From: Sophora flavescens
Taxonomy: Eukaryota > Streptophyta > Magnoliopsida > Fabales > Fabaceae
Assembly (NCBI GenBank): GCA_030762895.1
Contig: CM061065.1
Location: forward strand, 77,114,107-77,178,106
Length of the DNA stretch: 64,000 bases
Reading direction: 5' to 3'
The notes under the pieces were generated by a model. The model searched no databases. It saw only the letters and a list, made by a program, of their open reading frames with translations, and was not told the origin of the DNA. Positions 33,207-45,575 of this stretch are shown here, piece after piece (within the stretch, counting starts at the first letter, position 1; each line of letters starts with the position of its first letter). A program made the translations under genes and the position numbers.

Positions 33207-36200
33207 TGAGACACCCCGATGTTCCCCATTGTTTAATTAAGTTAAAACCTTATTAACTAATTATTTAATCGTGCGCTTAACGTTGAAATACATAAAAATG
33301 AAAACTTAATTAAAAACATAAAGCGTGAGAAAATTTACAACAACACATCATATATATTAAATTCATACTTACCATATGTTTAAACATGAGAGTACGAAAA
33401 CACAGTCTAGGGTATCCCAACAGTAGGATCCCTTGCAGGTGCATATTTAAACAAACTAACATTTGTGGAAATATAAAATGTCTTATAAGACTTACTGGCC
33501 CTAGATACTAAACTACATCGTTGAAGTCCACAGCTCGTCCTCCCGCATCCGTTTCATACGGAATCCCATCCAGCTCCTCGGTATCAAGTTCCTCCACAGG
33601 GTCTTCTCGTACGATCACATAATAAATAAAATACAACATACAAAAAAATATAGGGGATAAGAAACATTGCTATCATCAAAAGCGGAAAGGAATACATAGC
33701 ACATAATATAATAATAGTCACAGACAATCGTCACTCAGAATCAACCATCATCATCATCCTTAATTCACGATATCATCCTCTTCCCTCAATCTCATGCAAA
33801 TAAACCTTTATGCTAACATGGCCATCTCTACTCTTGTCATATTAGTCAGTAGCCCAGAACGATCTGGGGTCAAGAACTCGGTGTGCCCCTATTCCCTTGT
33901 CTCTCGTAGGGAATAATGCATTAAGCACAGTGTGCGTCACTATCCCCCATTGAAAATAGCACAATAAGCACAAATACCTAGTAACTCAGTGCGCCCCTAT
34001 TCCCTAGTCTCTAATATGAAATAGTGCATTGAGCACGGTGTGCATCACTAATCCCCCATTGGAAATAGGACAATAAGCACAAAGACATGGTAACTCTATC
34101 TTCGATAGGATAATCAGAACAACGCGTTAAGGACTAAAAGCGTATCACAGTAGTCTACCTCGGCATCAATATTCGTAGGTCACTCACCCACAATATCCGG
34201 TATCCAAAATAGAATATCCTGACCTCATGTGTTCCACTCACACGACTGTGAACAACAATACAAATATATAAATCTCACTACCTCGCCTCAATAACAACCT
34301 AGTGTCTCAACCTTCAATCATAGTCTCAACCATCATTCTATGTCATATCTCATCTATTAAATACTCTAATTCGGCTAGGCACCTCTAAGTCACTTTTATT
34401 CTCTCACCCACATGAACATCTCCGAAACAACACATATCTTTACTTAAAAGTCAACTAAACATATTATCAAACCAGGCAAATCATGCATAATACACTAATC
34501 ATAAAATATTCAAACATCAAAATAAAACGTCACATGCAGTAGAATACCTCAACTAGCGTATCACAAACAATCAATAAAAGTAAAGTCAGACATCCTCAAA
34601 TATTATAATATTATCCTAACGTCGATAAATCTACAATCCCCAAATCATCGTTGGTATTACGGAAAAGCTTCCATTGCAATTTTGGTCTTGTCGATTACTT
34701 AACCACTAGTAGGGTTTAGGTTACCCTACACAATTATTATATTATAAACTACTTAACCATTCCGACGATAGGTTGAATCTTTCCCCCACCCGACTTATCA
34801 CCGGATTTCCCGAACTTCTCGATCCTCGTTACTCGCCCTCAAGTTAACAATTCTACCTTTAACCAAATTCAACATACAAATATATTAATCAAACAAATCC
34901 AACTATGGACATATTGTGCTAGGATCGGCCAACTAATCAAAATGAGGCTAGAGTTATTTTCTTAATTCCAGCTTTTGGATCCTAGTTACTAGAGCATTAA
35001 CTAGCTTAGATCAATTGTTACAATTCAAAACTATGAAATAAAATCCTCTAACCACTTTGGTTTGGGTTTCGACCATAAGGGTTAAAATAGGCTAGAAATT
35101 CCTTTTGAGTTCAAACTCTTGGATTTGTGATCACAAAGCATAGTAGAGACAAGATCAATCATCATAATCAAAAATTGAGCAAAAATATTTCAACCCCCTT
35201 ACTCGAGGGTTTCGACCCAAATTATAAAATTAGGTTATGAAATTTAGTTGAATTTAAGCTCTTGGATATATATCATATAGGTACTATAGAGCATAAATCA
35301 AGCATTAGATTTCAAAAAGAAGAACATAATCATCAAACCCATTTTCACGAGGGTTTCGGCCTTTTTAAGAAAATAAGGAAAGAAAATTCCTTTACTTACA
35401 TGCTCTTAGATGATGAAAGTAGAAGTCATTTAGAGATCATAGCAATTGGTTTCACAATAAAATGATTTTTCTACAATTTTCTAGAATTATTTAAATTTCT
35501 AGATCTAAGAATAGAAATTTGTGAAATAGTTGATGGAAATGAATATTGATGGAAGATTAATAAAGCTAATATGATGAGAAAGAGATTCCCCACCTTGGAA
35601 TGAAGAAGTTTGATCAAGAACTTGAGAAGAAATGAAGATTTATGATGAACTTAGCAAGAACACTATGAAGTTCTTACTGTTTTGTGAGTAAAATGACTTA
35701 GGAAAGAAAATGAAATGTCTAAGTGTGTGAGCCGTGACATTGAGTGAGGGAGTGAGGGAGTGAGGGGAGGAATTGTTTAATGTTAAAATGGAACCATGGT
35801 TGAGTTTACTTGACTTAGGTTAAGTTAGAAAATAATATAATAACTTAACCATGGTTATAATTACTTAACTATAGTTAATAGTAATCATGGTTAAGTTAAA
35901 AAATATGTGGTCACAAATTAATGGATGGTGTGGCTGATTTGGGACCACAAATGAGGAGGAAGAAGCCAAATTGGCCTTGACTTGCATTAACCATGGTTAA
36001 AAATTAACTAGGATAGGTTAGGTTAAGATTAAGGGCATTTTGGTCATTTCACCTAAAAACTCATGATTACTTGCATGGTGCGGTTCTATCCCTGTAGTTT
36101 TGTCGGTTTCCCGATTATGGTTTTACGTCCGAATAAAAACATAATATTTCGTTTTCGATTGAAAATTTTCAAAATAACCAAACTCGTTGGAAATATGATT

Positions 36201-36497
36201 TAAACATAAACCGTTTCGTTCACGAGTCAAAATTAGGTTTTCTGATTAGTAAAATCTTACTGTCAGTGAAAACGCAAATCGTTTTCCATTCGAAATTTCA
36301 CCCAAATTCGTCCGAATAAACATAATATTTTGTTTTTGATAAGAAATTTGGAAAGTAGAATTCCTCACGGACATAATATAAAAAATCGACAACTTTTCAG
36401 TTTCTGGTCAAATTAGGGTTTTCTGCCGGTATAAAATTATACTGTCAGTAAAAACACAGACCGGTTTCCGTGTGAGTTTTAAACCCAAAATTTCACC
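33207..36497 (-). repeat. 5' LTR (copy B) of the pol-less Tekay-like element, truncated
   Basis: It matches copy A over its length. The outer part, which would end in the TGTAACA terminus, is lost after AAATTTCACC at 36497, where a plant mobile domain fragment begins. Because of this no target duplication can be tested. Confidence 0.8.
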
Positions 36498-36775
36498 ATA
36501 ATTCTACGCTTGATCGGAGGGGTCTTGATGCCTAATAAGTCAGGTAACAAAGTTCACTTGATGTATCTTCCACTTTTGGCAGATCTACAACTGGCTAGAT
36601 GTTAAAGCTGAGGTTCGGTATTTTTAGCAAATCTGTATAGAGAAATGTGTCCTGCATCTGCTGCGGCTGCTTCTTGTATGTGTGGATGCGTACTCCTTCT
36701 ATAGTCTTGGGCATGGTACCACATGCCGTTCATCGCACCTGGGTGTAACCGCAATCCATCATTTCCACTTGCACA
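36498..36775 (+). pseudogene. Plant mobile domain (PMD / MAIN-like) fragment
   Basis: The plus frame reads RLIGGVLMPNKSGNKVHLMY, then LPLLADLQLARC, GSVFLANLYREMC and SWAWYHMPFIAPG. This order (RLIGG...K-VHL-YLPLL-DL...SWGSA-LA-LYREMC...LQSWAW-R-P) is the core of the plant mobile domain found in MAIN/MAIL proteins and in many transposons. Stops replace Trp-type codons after ARC and before SWAW, so it is not functional. Only about 90 residues remain, cut on the left by the gypsy LTR. A GT-bearing donor-like site follows near 36775 (AAAGGTAAAC). It could be cargo of the broken Mutator-like element or a decayed host gene. Confidence 0.7.
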
Positions 36776-36847
36776 AAGGTAAACAAAAACACAACATATA
36801 ACACTCAATTTGCCTTACCTATCTGTTGCCTTAAAAACAATTGTCTT

Positions 36848-37830
36848 TAAGCTTGTGCAAGTATACACAAATGCCTCAAGTAATATAGAAACTAAGTTTA
36901 GATATCGTTCCCACAGGGATTATAATGATGCAGCAAATTCCAAATCAAATTATATGTTCTAGGAGTTAGGAATGGTAACCAAAAATAGTGGTGTGTGTGC
37001 AAAATAAAGTAAATGAAACTTTGGAATAAAAACTGAAAATAAGCAAGCAAACAGAAAAGAGAGTATGTTGTCAAATTTGGACAAAATTGCTCTAGGTATG
37101 GTGCAGCATAAATCCTGCTTAGTCTATATTATGCTTTGACTATGCTCTAGCATCTAACTCCAGGAAATAAAAGTATGTTTTCCAGCAGTTAAGGGTTAGG
37201 TTCATTAACTGTGTTATATTCCTAATTCAGATTAATCACACCACCCTCTTTATAAGAATGTTACAGCTAGTTTAGAGGCTTGAATAACTATTCCTAGCCT
37301 ATCCAACATCATTCAATTTTCCAATTAATGATTTAACCTCTATCCTCTATCAATTTCCACTTACTTAATTTTTCCAAACCAAGCAAGCTAAATATCTAAT
37401 TAAGTTGATCACTCTTAATTAAATAACAGTAAGCACATAATAAAAGAAGATGAAGAACATAATCATTGTATAACTCGGTTAAGTATTCATTACATTTGCA
37501 TACCTAAAGCTTGAAAGTGTTTAGCTCATAATGAGCTTACAAGAAACAAAACATAAAAATGAAAAGAAAGCCATTACAATAGAAGAAACAAAAACTCAGT
37601 AGCTGGATGAAGAAGACGCACAGCGCGGCCTCCAAGAAAGGACATAGTAAATGTGTAATAAAATCAAAGTGTCTCCAACTAGGGTTTCCTTAAATGCTTA
37701 TATAGTGCCCTATTATCTTTCATCCCATTTTGGGCCAGCAACAAAAGTAATAATAAAATAACCTTGTACCCATTCCTTAAAAGTGGGAAAATCAGATCCC
37801 TAGGCGCGTGTGCTTCCTTAAAAGTGGCAG
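36848..37830 (-). repeat. LTR fragment of an unrelated gypsy element (reverse)
   Basis: On the minus strand its end reads AATCCCTGTGGGAACGATAT, ATATTACTTGAGGC and TGTGTATACTTGCAC. This is the phrase that closes many plant gypsy LTRs before the primer site, and it resembles the ends of the Athila-like LTRs here. The other end is cut by the LTR at 37832. There is no internal region and no coding sequence. Confidence 0.5.
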
Positions 37831-37831
37831 T

Positions 37832-40800
37832 TGAGACACCCCGTTGTGCCATTAATTATTTATTAAATTAAAACCTTATTATTTATTAAATTAATCGCAC
37901 GCTTATTTTTGAAAACACGTAAAAATTAAAACTTAATACTAATCATATAACTTCTGCAAAATTAATACATAACAACATTATAATATATAAATACACACAT
38001 GCTTATTCATTACATTACCAAGACACTGTTAAGGGTATCCTCTTAGTAGGATCCCTCACAGGTACTTATTTATACAAACTACTTATAACTAGCGGAAAAT
38101 AAATTGCCTTATATGACTCACTACCCCTAGACTTGCTACATTATATTATTAGGATCTGTAGGTTGCTCTCCAGCATTAACTTCATACATAGTTTCATTCA
38201 ACTCCTCAGCAACCTCCGTCTCGTACAGGGTTCCATCCACCTCCTCAGTAACGTATTCCTCCATCGGGTCTTCTAACGTAATAAAGAAGGCATACACAAA
38301 AATACAGAAATAGGGAGATAAGAAACAGTTCTATCATCATAAGTGGAAAAGATTCATAGCATATAATACAATAATAGTCACAAACATGCATCACTCACAA
38401 TCTACAATCATCCATACTTTATAACATCATCCTCTACCCTCCAACTCATGAAACTAAACCTTTATGCCGATGTGGCCACCACTAATCCTGTCACACATCC
38501 CTCGTTAGGAATGTCAGTCAGTCGACCAAGTGATGCGTTCCTAACGCCGGTGCACATTCTCATCCATGGTGAGAATGCTCATGCAAAGCAAAGACACTAT
38601 AGCTACACAGTACCATCGGTACACACCTTGGTTCTCTCTCTCATCTCTATCAAGGGTGCTCATGCATAGCAATGACACTATAGTTGCACAACTTAACTTC
38701 TAATTTGGAATGGTCCACGAGAACTTCGGACCTCGTGTATCTCAAATACACGGTTATGAACAACAATGCAACGTATGATTCTCACTGACTTTTATCAATA
38801 ACAACCTAGTGCCTCAAGCTTTCCTCATAACTTTCACTTACATTCTATATCACATCACTTCTATAAAATAATAGCTAGGCACCTCTAATTTATATTCAAG
38901 CTCTCACCCCAAACAAAATACCTCCGAGCAACATATATCTTTACTTAAAATTTAACTAAGCAATTTATCAAACCAGGCAGATCATGCATAACATAGTAAT
39001 CAATAAAATATTCAAACATCAAAACAAAATGTCACATGCAGTAGAGTACGTCAACCAGCGTATCACAAACAGTCAATAATAAATAATTCAGACATCCTCA
39101 ATATTATAAAATTAACCTAAGGCGATAAACCTACGATTCCCAGATCGTCATTGGTAAAGCGGAAAAGTTTCCAATACGATTTTGGTATTGTCGATTACTT
39201 AACCACTAGTAGGGTTTAGGTCACCCTACACCATTATTATAATTTATATACTACTTATCGGTTCCGACGATGGAATGGTTCTTTCTCCCACCTAAGTTAC
39301 CACGGGAAACACGAAATCGACGATCCTCGATATCCCGCCACGAGTTACCAAAACCACCTTCAACCAAATCAACAAATTAACAAATTAATCAAACAAATCT
39401 AAATATGTCCATATGGTGCTAGGTTCGGCCAACTCATCAAATAAGGCTAGGGATGTTAAAATTTTACAAACTTTTGGATTTATGATCCTTAGGTATTGGA
39501 ATGACAAAATCAATAATTATAAATCAAGAACATTGCACAAAAACCATCTAACTCAATGAGTTAGGGTTTCGGCCTTGACACTAAATTTGAGTTATAAATT
39601 TCACTTGATTTCCATCTCTTGGACTCAACAAACATGGATTGTATAAGGATGGAATCAAGTGTCACAAGACAAACATTGAATCAAAATTCACCCAACCAAA
39701 TAGGTTAGGGTTTCGGCCCTCTTAAGGAAAATAGGTTAGGATTTGATTTGGTTTTCTCAATCACTTGGATTCAATACCCATAATGATTTAAGATATGAAG
39801 TCATGCATCATTTATCAAAAGTTGAAGCAAAACCCATTTACACCCAAACACATAGGGTTCGGCCATGCTTGGAAAAATAGGGAGGAAATTTCTTTTGGGT
39901 TCATGCTTCTAGATTATGAATATATTTATCAAGATGAGTTCATAGAAATTGGTTTCAAATCAAATGTATTTTTCTACAATTTTCTAGAGATTTTTGAAGA
40001 TTGGCTCTAGAAATTGAAAAAGTGATGTTCATGTCATGGAATCATTAAATGAATGAAGACGAAAGCATGAGTGATCATGGAGAGAAAGGTTCTACCTCTT
40101 GATGATGAATAAGTGATGAAGATTGATCAAGTTCCTAACAAAATCACTAAGTGTTCATAAGTGTTCTTGAGAAGTTTAGAGAGAAATTGAAGATGATGAA
40201 GATTTTGAGTGGTTTTAGTAATTTGGGCACATATCCCAATCTACTTATCCGTTTTTGATGATATTTTTCTTGTTAGAAAGGAGAGAGGAAGAGGAACACC
40301 GTTAATGTAGAAAGTTTTTCGAGTTTCAGAATAGAAAAGGGTCAGAATTTTGGTATAATTTCGGTGAGTCAATGGAGCTTTCCTTTGTGTTCTTGATGAA
40401 GAAGGAAAAATTGTCTGTGTTCCTAATGAGGAAGATGGGAAGCGCACGTATGGCTGAAATGAGGGGTTATTTGGTCCAAAATGCTAGGACAAAGGTGGAA
40501 ATACAATGAAAGATCAAGGGTATTTTAGTCTTTTTGCTAAGTTAGCATTTAATGTCATTAATGCACCATTAATGCATTGGTGAGTCATTAGGATGAGTCA
40601 AGGACAATGTGTGGTGAAGAATTGATGGGAGGTGTGGCTGCCTTTACACCACATGAACTAACATTGACTTGCCTTAACCATGGTTAAAATCTAACTAGAA
40701 TAGGTTAGGTTAAGCTTAAGGGCGTTTTGGTCATTTCACCTAAAAACTCATAATTCCTTACATCAATTGCATCATAAATTCTTGATGAGTCATCCCATAG

Positions 40801-41380
40801 CTCAGCTCCTCTGGTGTCCCGTTCTATATCTACAGTTTCATTGCCGATTCCATCGGTTTCCCGATTAGGGTTTTACGCCTGAATAAAAGCGTAATATTTT
40901 GTTTTCGAATGAAAATTTTCAAAATCACCAAAATAGTTGTAAATATGATTTAAACATTAACCATTTCGTTCATGAGTCAAAATTAGGTTTTCTGATCATT
41001 AAAATCTTACTGTCAGTGAAAACACCGACTCTTTTCCGTCCGAACTTTTACCAAAATTCGTCCGAATAAACATAATATTTTATTTATGATAAGAAATTTG
41101 GAAAATAGAAATCCTCATGGACAAAATATAAAAAAATCTACAAATTTCAGTTTCGGGTTAAATTAGGGTTTTCTGCGGTATAAAATTATATTGTCGGTTA
41201 AAAACACAGACCGGATTCCGTCTGAGTTTTAAACACAAAATTTCACCGTAACCTTCTACCATAACATCGAGTATGAATATGATTTTGTTTTATCCAAAAT
41301 CATTTTCTCGGTCTCAGATAAAAATATAATTAAATATATTTTTACTGTTATAACAGTGTAATTAAAAACAGGCTGTTACA
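37832..41380 (-). repeat. 3' LTR (copy C) of Tekay-like element
   Basis: 3549 bp. On the minus strand it starts TGTAACAGCCTG and ends GGGGTGTCTCA. It is more diverged from copies A and B than they are from each other, with many indels in the 38.4-38.7 kb part, so it represents another subfamily. Copy 54760-57657 is closer to this one (both carry the TTCTGCAAA-type segment near the end). Confidence 0.85.
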
Positions 41381-41428
41381 TTACTACCCCTCTTAGAAAA
41401 AAAATTCCGTCTTCGGAATTTACATACC

Positions 41429-41656
41429 TCAGAAAAGATGTGGATATTGTTGTTGCATATTTGCTTCACGTTCCCAAGTAGCATCTCCAGTAATTATATC
41501 CCATATAACCTTAACCAAAGGAATTTGTCGACCACGAAGCTCCTTAATCATTCTATATGCTATCTTAACAAGTAGAGCCTCATACTCTAGATTCTCTCGT
41601 AGTTGAATAGACTCAGACTCAATAACATGTGAAGAATCAATATAGTATTTTCTCAA
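41429..41656 (-). pseudogene. Integrase C-terminal chromodomain
   Basis: The frame includes LRGRQIPLVKVIWD, then TWEREANMQQQYPHLF to a stop. This is the 'LRN-x-IPLVKV-W...EATWE-E--M---YP-LF' chromodomain of chromovirus integrases, which steers insertion toward certain chromatin. It is separated from the rest of integrase (41821 onward) by stops near 41700-41820. Confidence 0.8.
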
Positions 41657-41820
41657 TTGAGAGACGTGAAAGACGTCATGAAGGTTAGCAAGATTAGGTG
41701 GTAAAGCAATATGGTAAGCTACTGGACCAATCCTTCAAAGAAACTGGAAAGGTCTGATGAATCTAGGAGTAAGTTTTCTAGTTTTGATAGTCCTGCCAAT
41801 TCCGATCTTCTGAGTGACTC

Positions 41821-42818
41821 TCAAAACACCTGATCACCCTCATAGAATTCTAAAGGTCTCTTTCTCTTGTTACTGTAGCTCTTTTGCCTATCCTGTGCTT
41901 CCTTCATCTTTTCCCTTATCTTCCTTACTTCTTTCGTAGTTTGTTGCACCACATCTGGACCCAAGACTTGATTTTCACCAATCTCATACCAACATAACGG
42001 GGTCCTACACTTCCTACCATACAAAGCCTCATATGGTGCCATTCCTATACTACTGTGAAAACTATTGTTGTAAGTAAATTAAATCAATGGCCATAACTCA
42101 TCCCAACTTCCAGTATGCTCTAACACAGTCTCTCAAGAGATCTTCCAATGACTAAATTGTCCTCTCTGACTGTCCATCTGTTTGGGGATGATAAGCAGAA
42201 CTCATCCCAACTGCCAGTATGCTCTAACACACAGGCTCTCAAGAGATCTTCCAATGACTGAATTGTCCTCTCTGACTGTCCTTCTGTTTGGGGATGATAA
42301 GCAGAACTCATCCTCAACTTGGTCCCTAAAGCATTGTGCAACTGTTTCCAAAATCTAGATGTGAATCTAGGATCTCGGTCTGAGACAATGCTTGATGGCA
42401 CACCATGCAGCCTAACAACTTCTTTGATGTAAATCTGGGTTAACTTCTCCAAACTATAACTTTCACCAATACGTAAGAAATGAGAAAATTTCGTCAACCT
42501 ATCAATGATAACCTAAATCGCATCATGTCTCTTAGGAGTTCGTGGTAACTCAACCACAAAATCCATAGCGATGCTATCCCATTTCCATTGTGGGATATCC
42601 AACGATTGTAATAAATCTGTCGGCTTTTGATGTTCAATCTTAGCCTTCTGACACACCAGGAAAGATAAAACATACTCTGCTACCTCTTTCTTCATCCTCG
42701 CCACCAAAACAATTTCTTTCAAATCCTGATACATTTTAGTGGATCCAGGATGAAAACTCAACTTACTCTTATGTGCTTCTTCTAATATCACCTTCCTAAT
42801 TTCTAAATCCTCTGGCAC
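41821..42818 (-). pseudogene. Integrase core of Tekay-like element, with internal tandem duplication
   Basis: Zinc-binding and N-terminal parts are at 42818-42513 (HPGSTKMYQDLK, CQKAKIEHQKP, WKWDSIAMDFVVELP). The catalytic core follows at 42497-42300 ([40 protein letters not shown]). A second copy of the YHPQT-to-SWDE stretch comes from a ~105-bp tandem repeat (42095-42198 and 42199-42304). The frame then shifts to MAPYEALYGRKCRTPLCW and YEGDQVF (42042-41821). The duplication length is not a multiple of three, so it breaks the protein. Confidence 0.85.
42095..42304. repeat. ~105-bp tandem duplication inside integrase
   Basis: Unit 1 is 42095-42198 and unit 2 is 42199-42304. Both begin AACTCATCCCAACT and end GGGGATGATAAGCAG, followed by a third start, AACTCATCCTCAAC. 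They differ by a few bases and by a 2-bp indel (ACACAGTCT versus ACACACAGGCT). Confidence 0.9.
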
Positions 42819-43140
42819 ACATATTCTATTCCTAAACCTCAGTACACCATTTGTTCCTCTACTAAACTCAGAAATCTTACCCTCATCTATACCTTTACTT
42901 ATCTCCTATAGATATAGATCCTGAACTTGTTTATCCTTAAGATCTCTCATAAAATCACTACTAATAGTGATCATACCTAAGCAAATTTTATCATTAACCA
43001 ACTTCATTCCTAAGTTCAAATCTCTGAATTGTTCCGGTAATTCCAACTCTTTAACCATCATCGTGGATACATGCAATGATTTCCTACTCAAGGCATCCGC
43101 TACAACATTCGCCTTCCTAGGATGGTATAGTAAATCAAAC

Positions 43141-43542
43141 TCAATCTTTGATAAAATCCATCCATCTCTGCTGTCTCGTATTCAACTTCTTTTGGTCGAA
43201 CAGATACTTCAGACTTTTATGGTCACTGTAAACATTAAATTTTGCTCCATACAGAAAGTGTTGCCATATCTTCATTGCGAACACTATTGTTGCTAACTCC
43301 AAATCATGAGTCGGATAATTCCTCTCATGAATTCTCAATTGTCGGGAAGCTTAAGCCACAACTTTTCCCTCTTGAATCAGAACACAACCTAAACCTTGAT
43401 ATGACGTATCGCAGTATACGTCAAACTGTCCTAACGGATTGGGTAAAGTCAACACAGGTGATGTAGTTAACCTGCCCTTCAGCTTTTGGAAACTCTGCTC
43501 ACACTTGTCCGTCCATACAAAAGCTGTATTTCTCCTTGTCAA
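43141..43542 (-). pseudogene. RNase H of Tekay-like element
   Basis: Two frames in sequence: WTDKCEQSFQKLKGRLTTSP, YCDTSYQGLGCVLIQ (43542-43351) and [32 protein letters not shown] (43338-43141). These are the RNase H motifs of gypsy pol (CDAS, then D-E-L and SDH). A short frame break near 43345 separates them. Confidence 0.85.
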
Positions 43543-44466
43543 CTACGTCATAGACAACGCAATCTTTGAGAAACCCTCTATAAACCTCCGATAGTATCCA
43601 GCTAACCCTAGAAAACTTCGTACTTCACTTACCGACTTAGGCTGTTCCCACTTAAGAACTGCCTCAACCTTAGTTGGATCTACTGCGATACCTTTCTTGT
43701 TAATCACATGTCCAAGAAACTGGACTTCTTCCATCCAAAACTCACACTTAGAAAGTTTAGCATAAAGTTGCCTATCCTTCAAAACTTGCAGCACCACTCT
43801 CAAATGTTCCTCATGATCTTTCAATGTATGGGAATAGATAAGGATGTCGTCGATGAACACAATAATAAACATATCGAGGAAAGGTCTAAAGATTCTGTTC
43901 ATGTAATCCATGAACACTGCTGGAGCATTAGTTACCCCAAAAGGCATAACTAAATACTCATAATGCCCGTACCTCGGCCTGAAAGCTGTTTTAAGTATAT
44001 CTACCTTCCTTACTCTAATTTGATGGTATCCAGACCTCAAATCAATCTTAGAAAACACTACTGCTTCTTTCAATTGATCTATCAGATCATCTATCCTAGG
44101 CAACAGATACTTATTCCTTATTGTTACCTTGTTCAACTGTCTATAATCCGTGCACAACCTAGCACTTCCATCTTTCTTCTTAACAAACAACATTGGAGCT
44201 CCCCACGGTGAAACACTCGGTCTTATGAACTCTTTTCCCAACATGTCATCCAACTATTTCTTTAACTCCTCTAATTCTACAGGTGACATCCGATAAGGTG
44301 CCATAGATATAGGTCCTGTCCCTGGTACAAGATCTATGGTGAATTCCACTTCTCGCTCTGGTAGCAAACCTGGAACGTCGGGAGGAAAAACTTCAGGAAA
44401 CTCTCTCACAATAGGCATAGAATCTATACTAGCAGTCTCTTTAGCTTCCACCTCGAATAGCATCAC
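43543..44466 (-). pseudogene. Reverse transcriptase of Tekay-like element
   Basis: 44466-44254 has [20 protein letters not shown] and [15 protein letters not shown]. After a stop, 44253-43543 has [79 protein letters not shown] (catalytic FIDD in place of YIDD) and [19 protein letters not shown]. The central RT block is continuous and close to consensus. Stops at 44253/44254 and 43542 isolate it. Confidence 0.9.
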
Positions 44467-44469
44467 GTA

Positions 44470-44823
44470 CTACCGAGAATCGTCACTCCTCATGGATACT
44501 AATTCATTGGCAGAGACTACCCTAGAAGGCTCAAGAAATGATAAGGTCTTTCTAGAAGAATCTAGCATCACACGATTAGCCGAAAGCAAATCCATACCAA
44601 GGATAACATCTATCTGTTGCATAGGCAAACAGACAAGATCTACAATAAATGTCCTATTCTCAACAACTATAGGACACTCTGAACAAACAGACATGGTAGT
44701 CAAAGAATTACTAGTCGGAGTAGATACTGTAAGGGTATAAGGTAATTGAGAAATAGTTAATCTTAATTGGTCCACACATTCATACAAAATAAATGAATGC
44801 GTAGCGCCTGAGTCAAATAACAC
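44470..44823 (-). pseudogene. Aspartic protease of Tekay-like element
   Basis: The frame opens with LFDSGATHSFI, the DSGA active site, then LTVSTPTSNSL, C-IVVENRTFIVDLVCLPM and DVILGMDLLSANRVMLDSS. This is typical of gypsy protease. The active-site motif looks intact; the domain is flanked by stops. Confidence 0.85.
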
Positions 44824-44843
44824 TTACGAGAGTTTACCAGCTA

Positions 44844-45575
44844 TCAAACTTGTATAAGATCAGCAGATTGAGAGGATTCAGCTCCCCTCACGGTAAACAC
44901 TCTTCCAGCGGCCTGAGGTCTTGCTCCCTGTCGTCCTGCTGCTATGGCTCTTCTTCCAGCTCCACCTCTATTGCCTCCGTTTCCTCTACCTGCCGCTACC
45001 AGTTGTTGCCTAGCTTGATGCCTGCAATCTCGGGCCATATGACATGTTTTCCCACAATGAAAACAACTAGGTCGCTCCATGCAGTCTCTAAGATAATGCG
45101 GTCCTCCGCATCTAAAACAAGCCAAGCCTTGCTGCTATTGACCCGCTCTAACCACTGGTGTTGATGTAGGGGTCTGCCCTAGTCTAGCATATGGTCTCTG
45201 TCTCTGAGTTACCACCTCCTCGCCTTTGAAAACCCGGTCGAGTATGACCTCCACTCCTTAGTTTCTGCTCATTAGCCAGCCTCTGATTTATACTTTCGAT
45301 CGCATTGCATCTTTCCACCAGCTTTGGAAAACTCTGGATATTGAGAGACACTATAGCCCTCTGGAGTTCATGTCGGAGTTCTACCTCAATCCTTCTACAT
45401 TGCCAATCTTCATCTGGGAATCTGTGATAAAATTCGAAATACTTAAGCAGAGCCTCGAATCGTGATGCATAATCACCAACTGTCATGTTGCCTTGTTTGA
45501 GACTCATGAATTCCCTCTCTTTCTCATGTCGAACTAGACGCGGAAAATACTTCTCAAAGAAGCAGTCACTAAAAA
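44844..45575 (-). pseudogene. gag C-terminal part of Tekay-like element, truncated
   Basis: 45507-45184 carries GDYASRFEALLKYFEFYHRF and ELRHELQRAIVSLN; 45125-44844 carries two zinc knuckles, CFRCGGPHYLRDC and CFHCGKTCHMARDC. These keep the Cys and His residues that the copy at 31785-32975 has lost. The text stops at about 45575 after CFFEKYFPRL-type sequence, the element being truncated there. Confidence 0.8.

Larger units (their letters stand above)
28075..36497 (-). mobile_element. Tekay-like Ty3/gypsy element lacking pol
   Basis: On the minus strand: a 5' LTR (33207-36497, its outer start cut off), an initiator-tRNA-Met type primer site at 33190-33201 (TGGTATCAGAGC), gag (32975-31785), about 380 bp of non-coding DNA, a polypurine tract (AAGTGGGGTAGTAA, 31409-31422) and a complete 3' LTR (28075-31408). 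Protease, reverse transcriptase and integrase are absent, so it is a deletion derivative that would depend on a relative such as the element at 37832-45575. It inserted into the Mutator-like transposase at 28074. Confidence 0.8.
37832..45575 (-). mobile_element. Tekay-like Ty3/gypsy element with gag-pol, 5' end missing
   Basis: On the minus strand: part of gag, protease, reverse transcriptase, RNase H, integrase and chromodomain, then the polypurine tract (41381-41394) and a 3' LTR of 3.55 kb (37832-41380). The 5' LTR and gag start are absent, because the sequence switches to AT-rich DNA at about 45575. The chromodomain and the PMAs shown by its relatives (initiator-Met primer site) place it among Tekay/Del chromoviruses. 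The polyprotein is broken by several stops. Confidence 0.85.
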
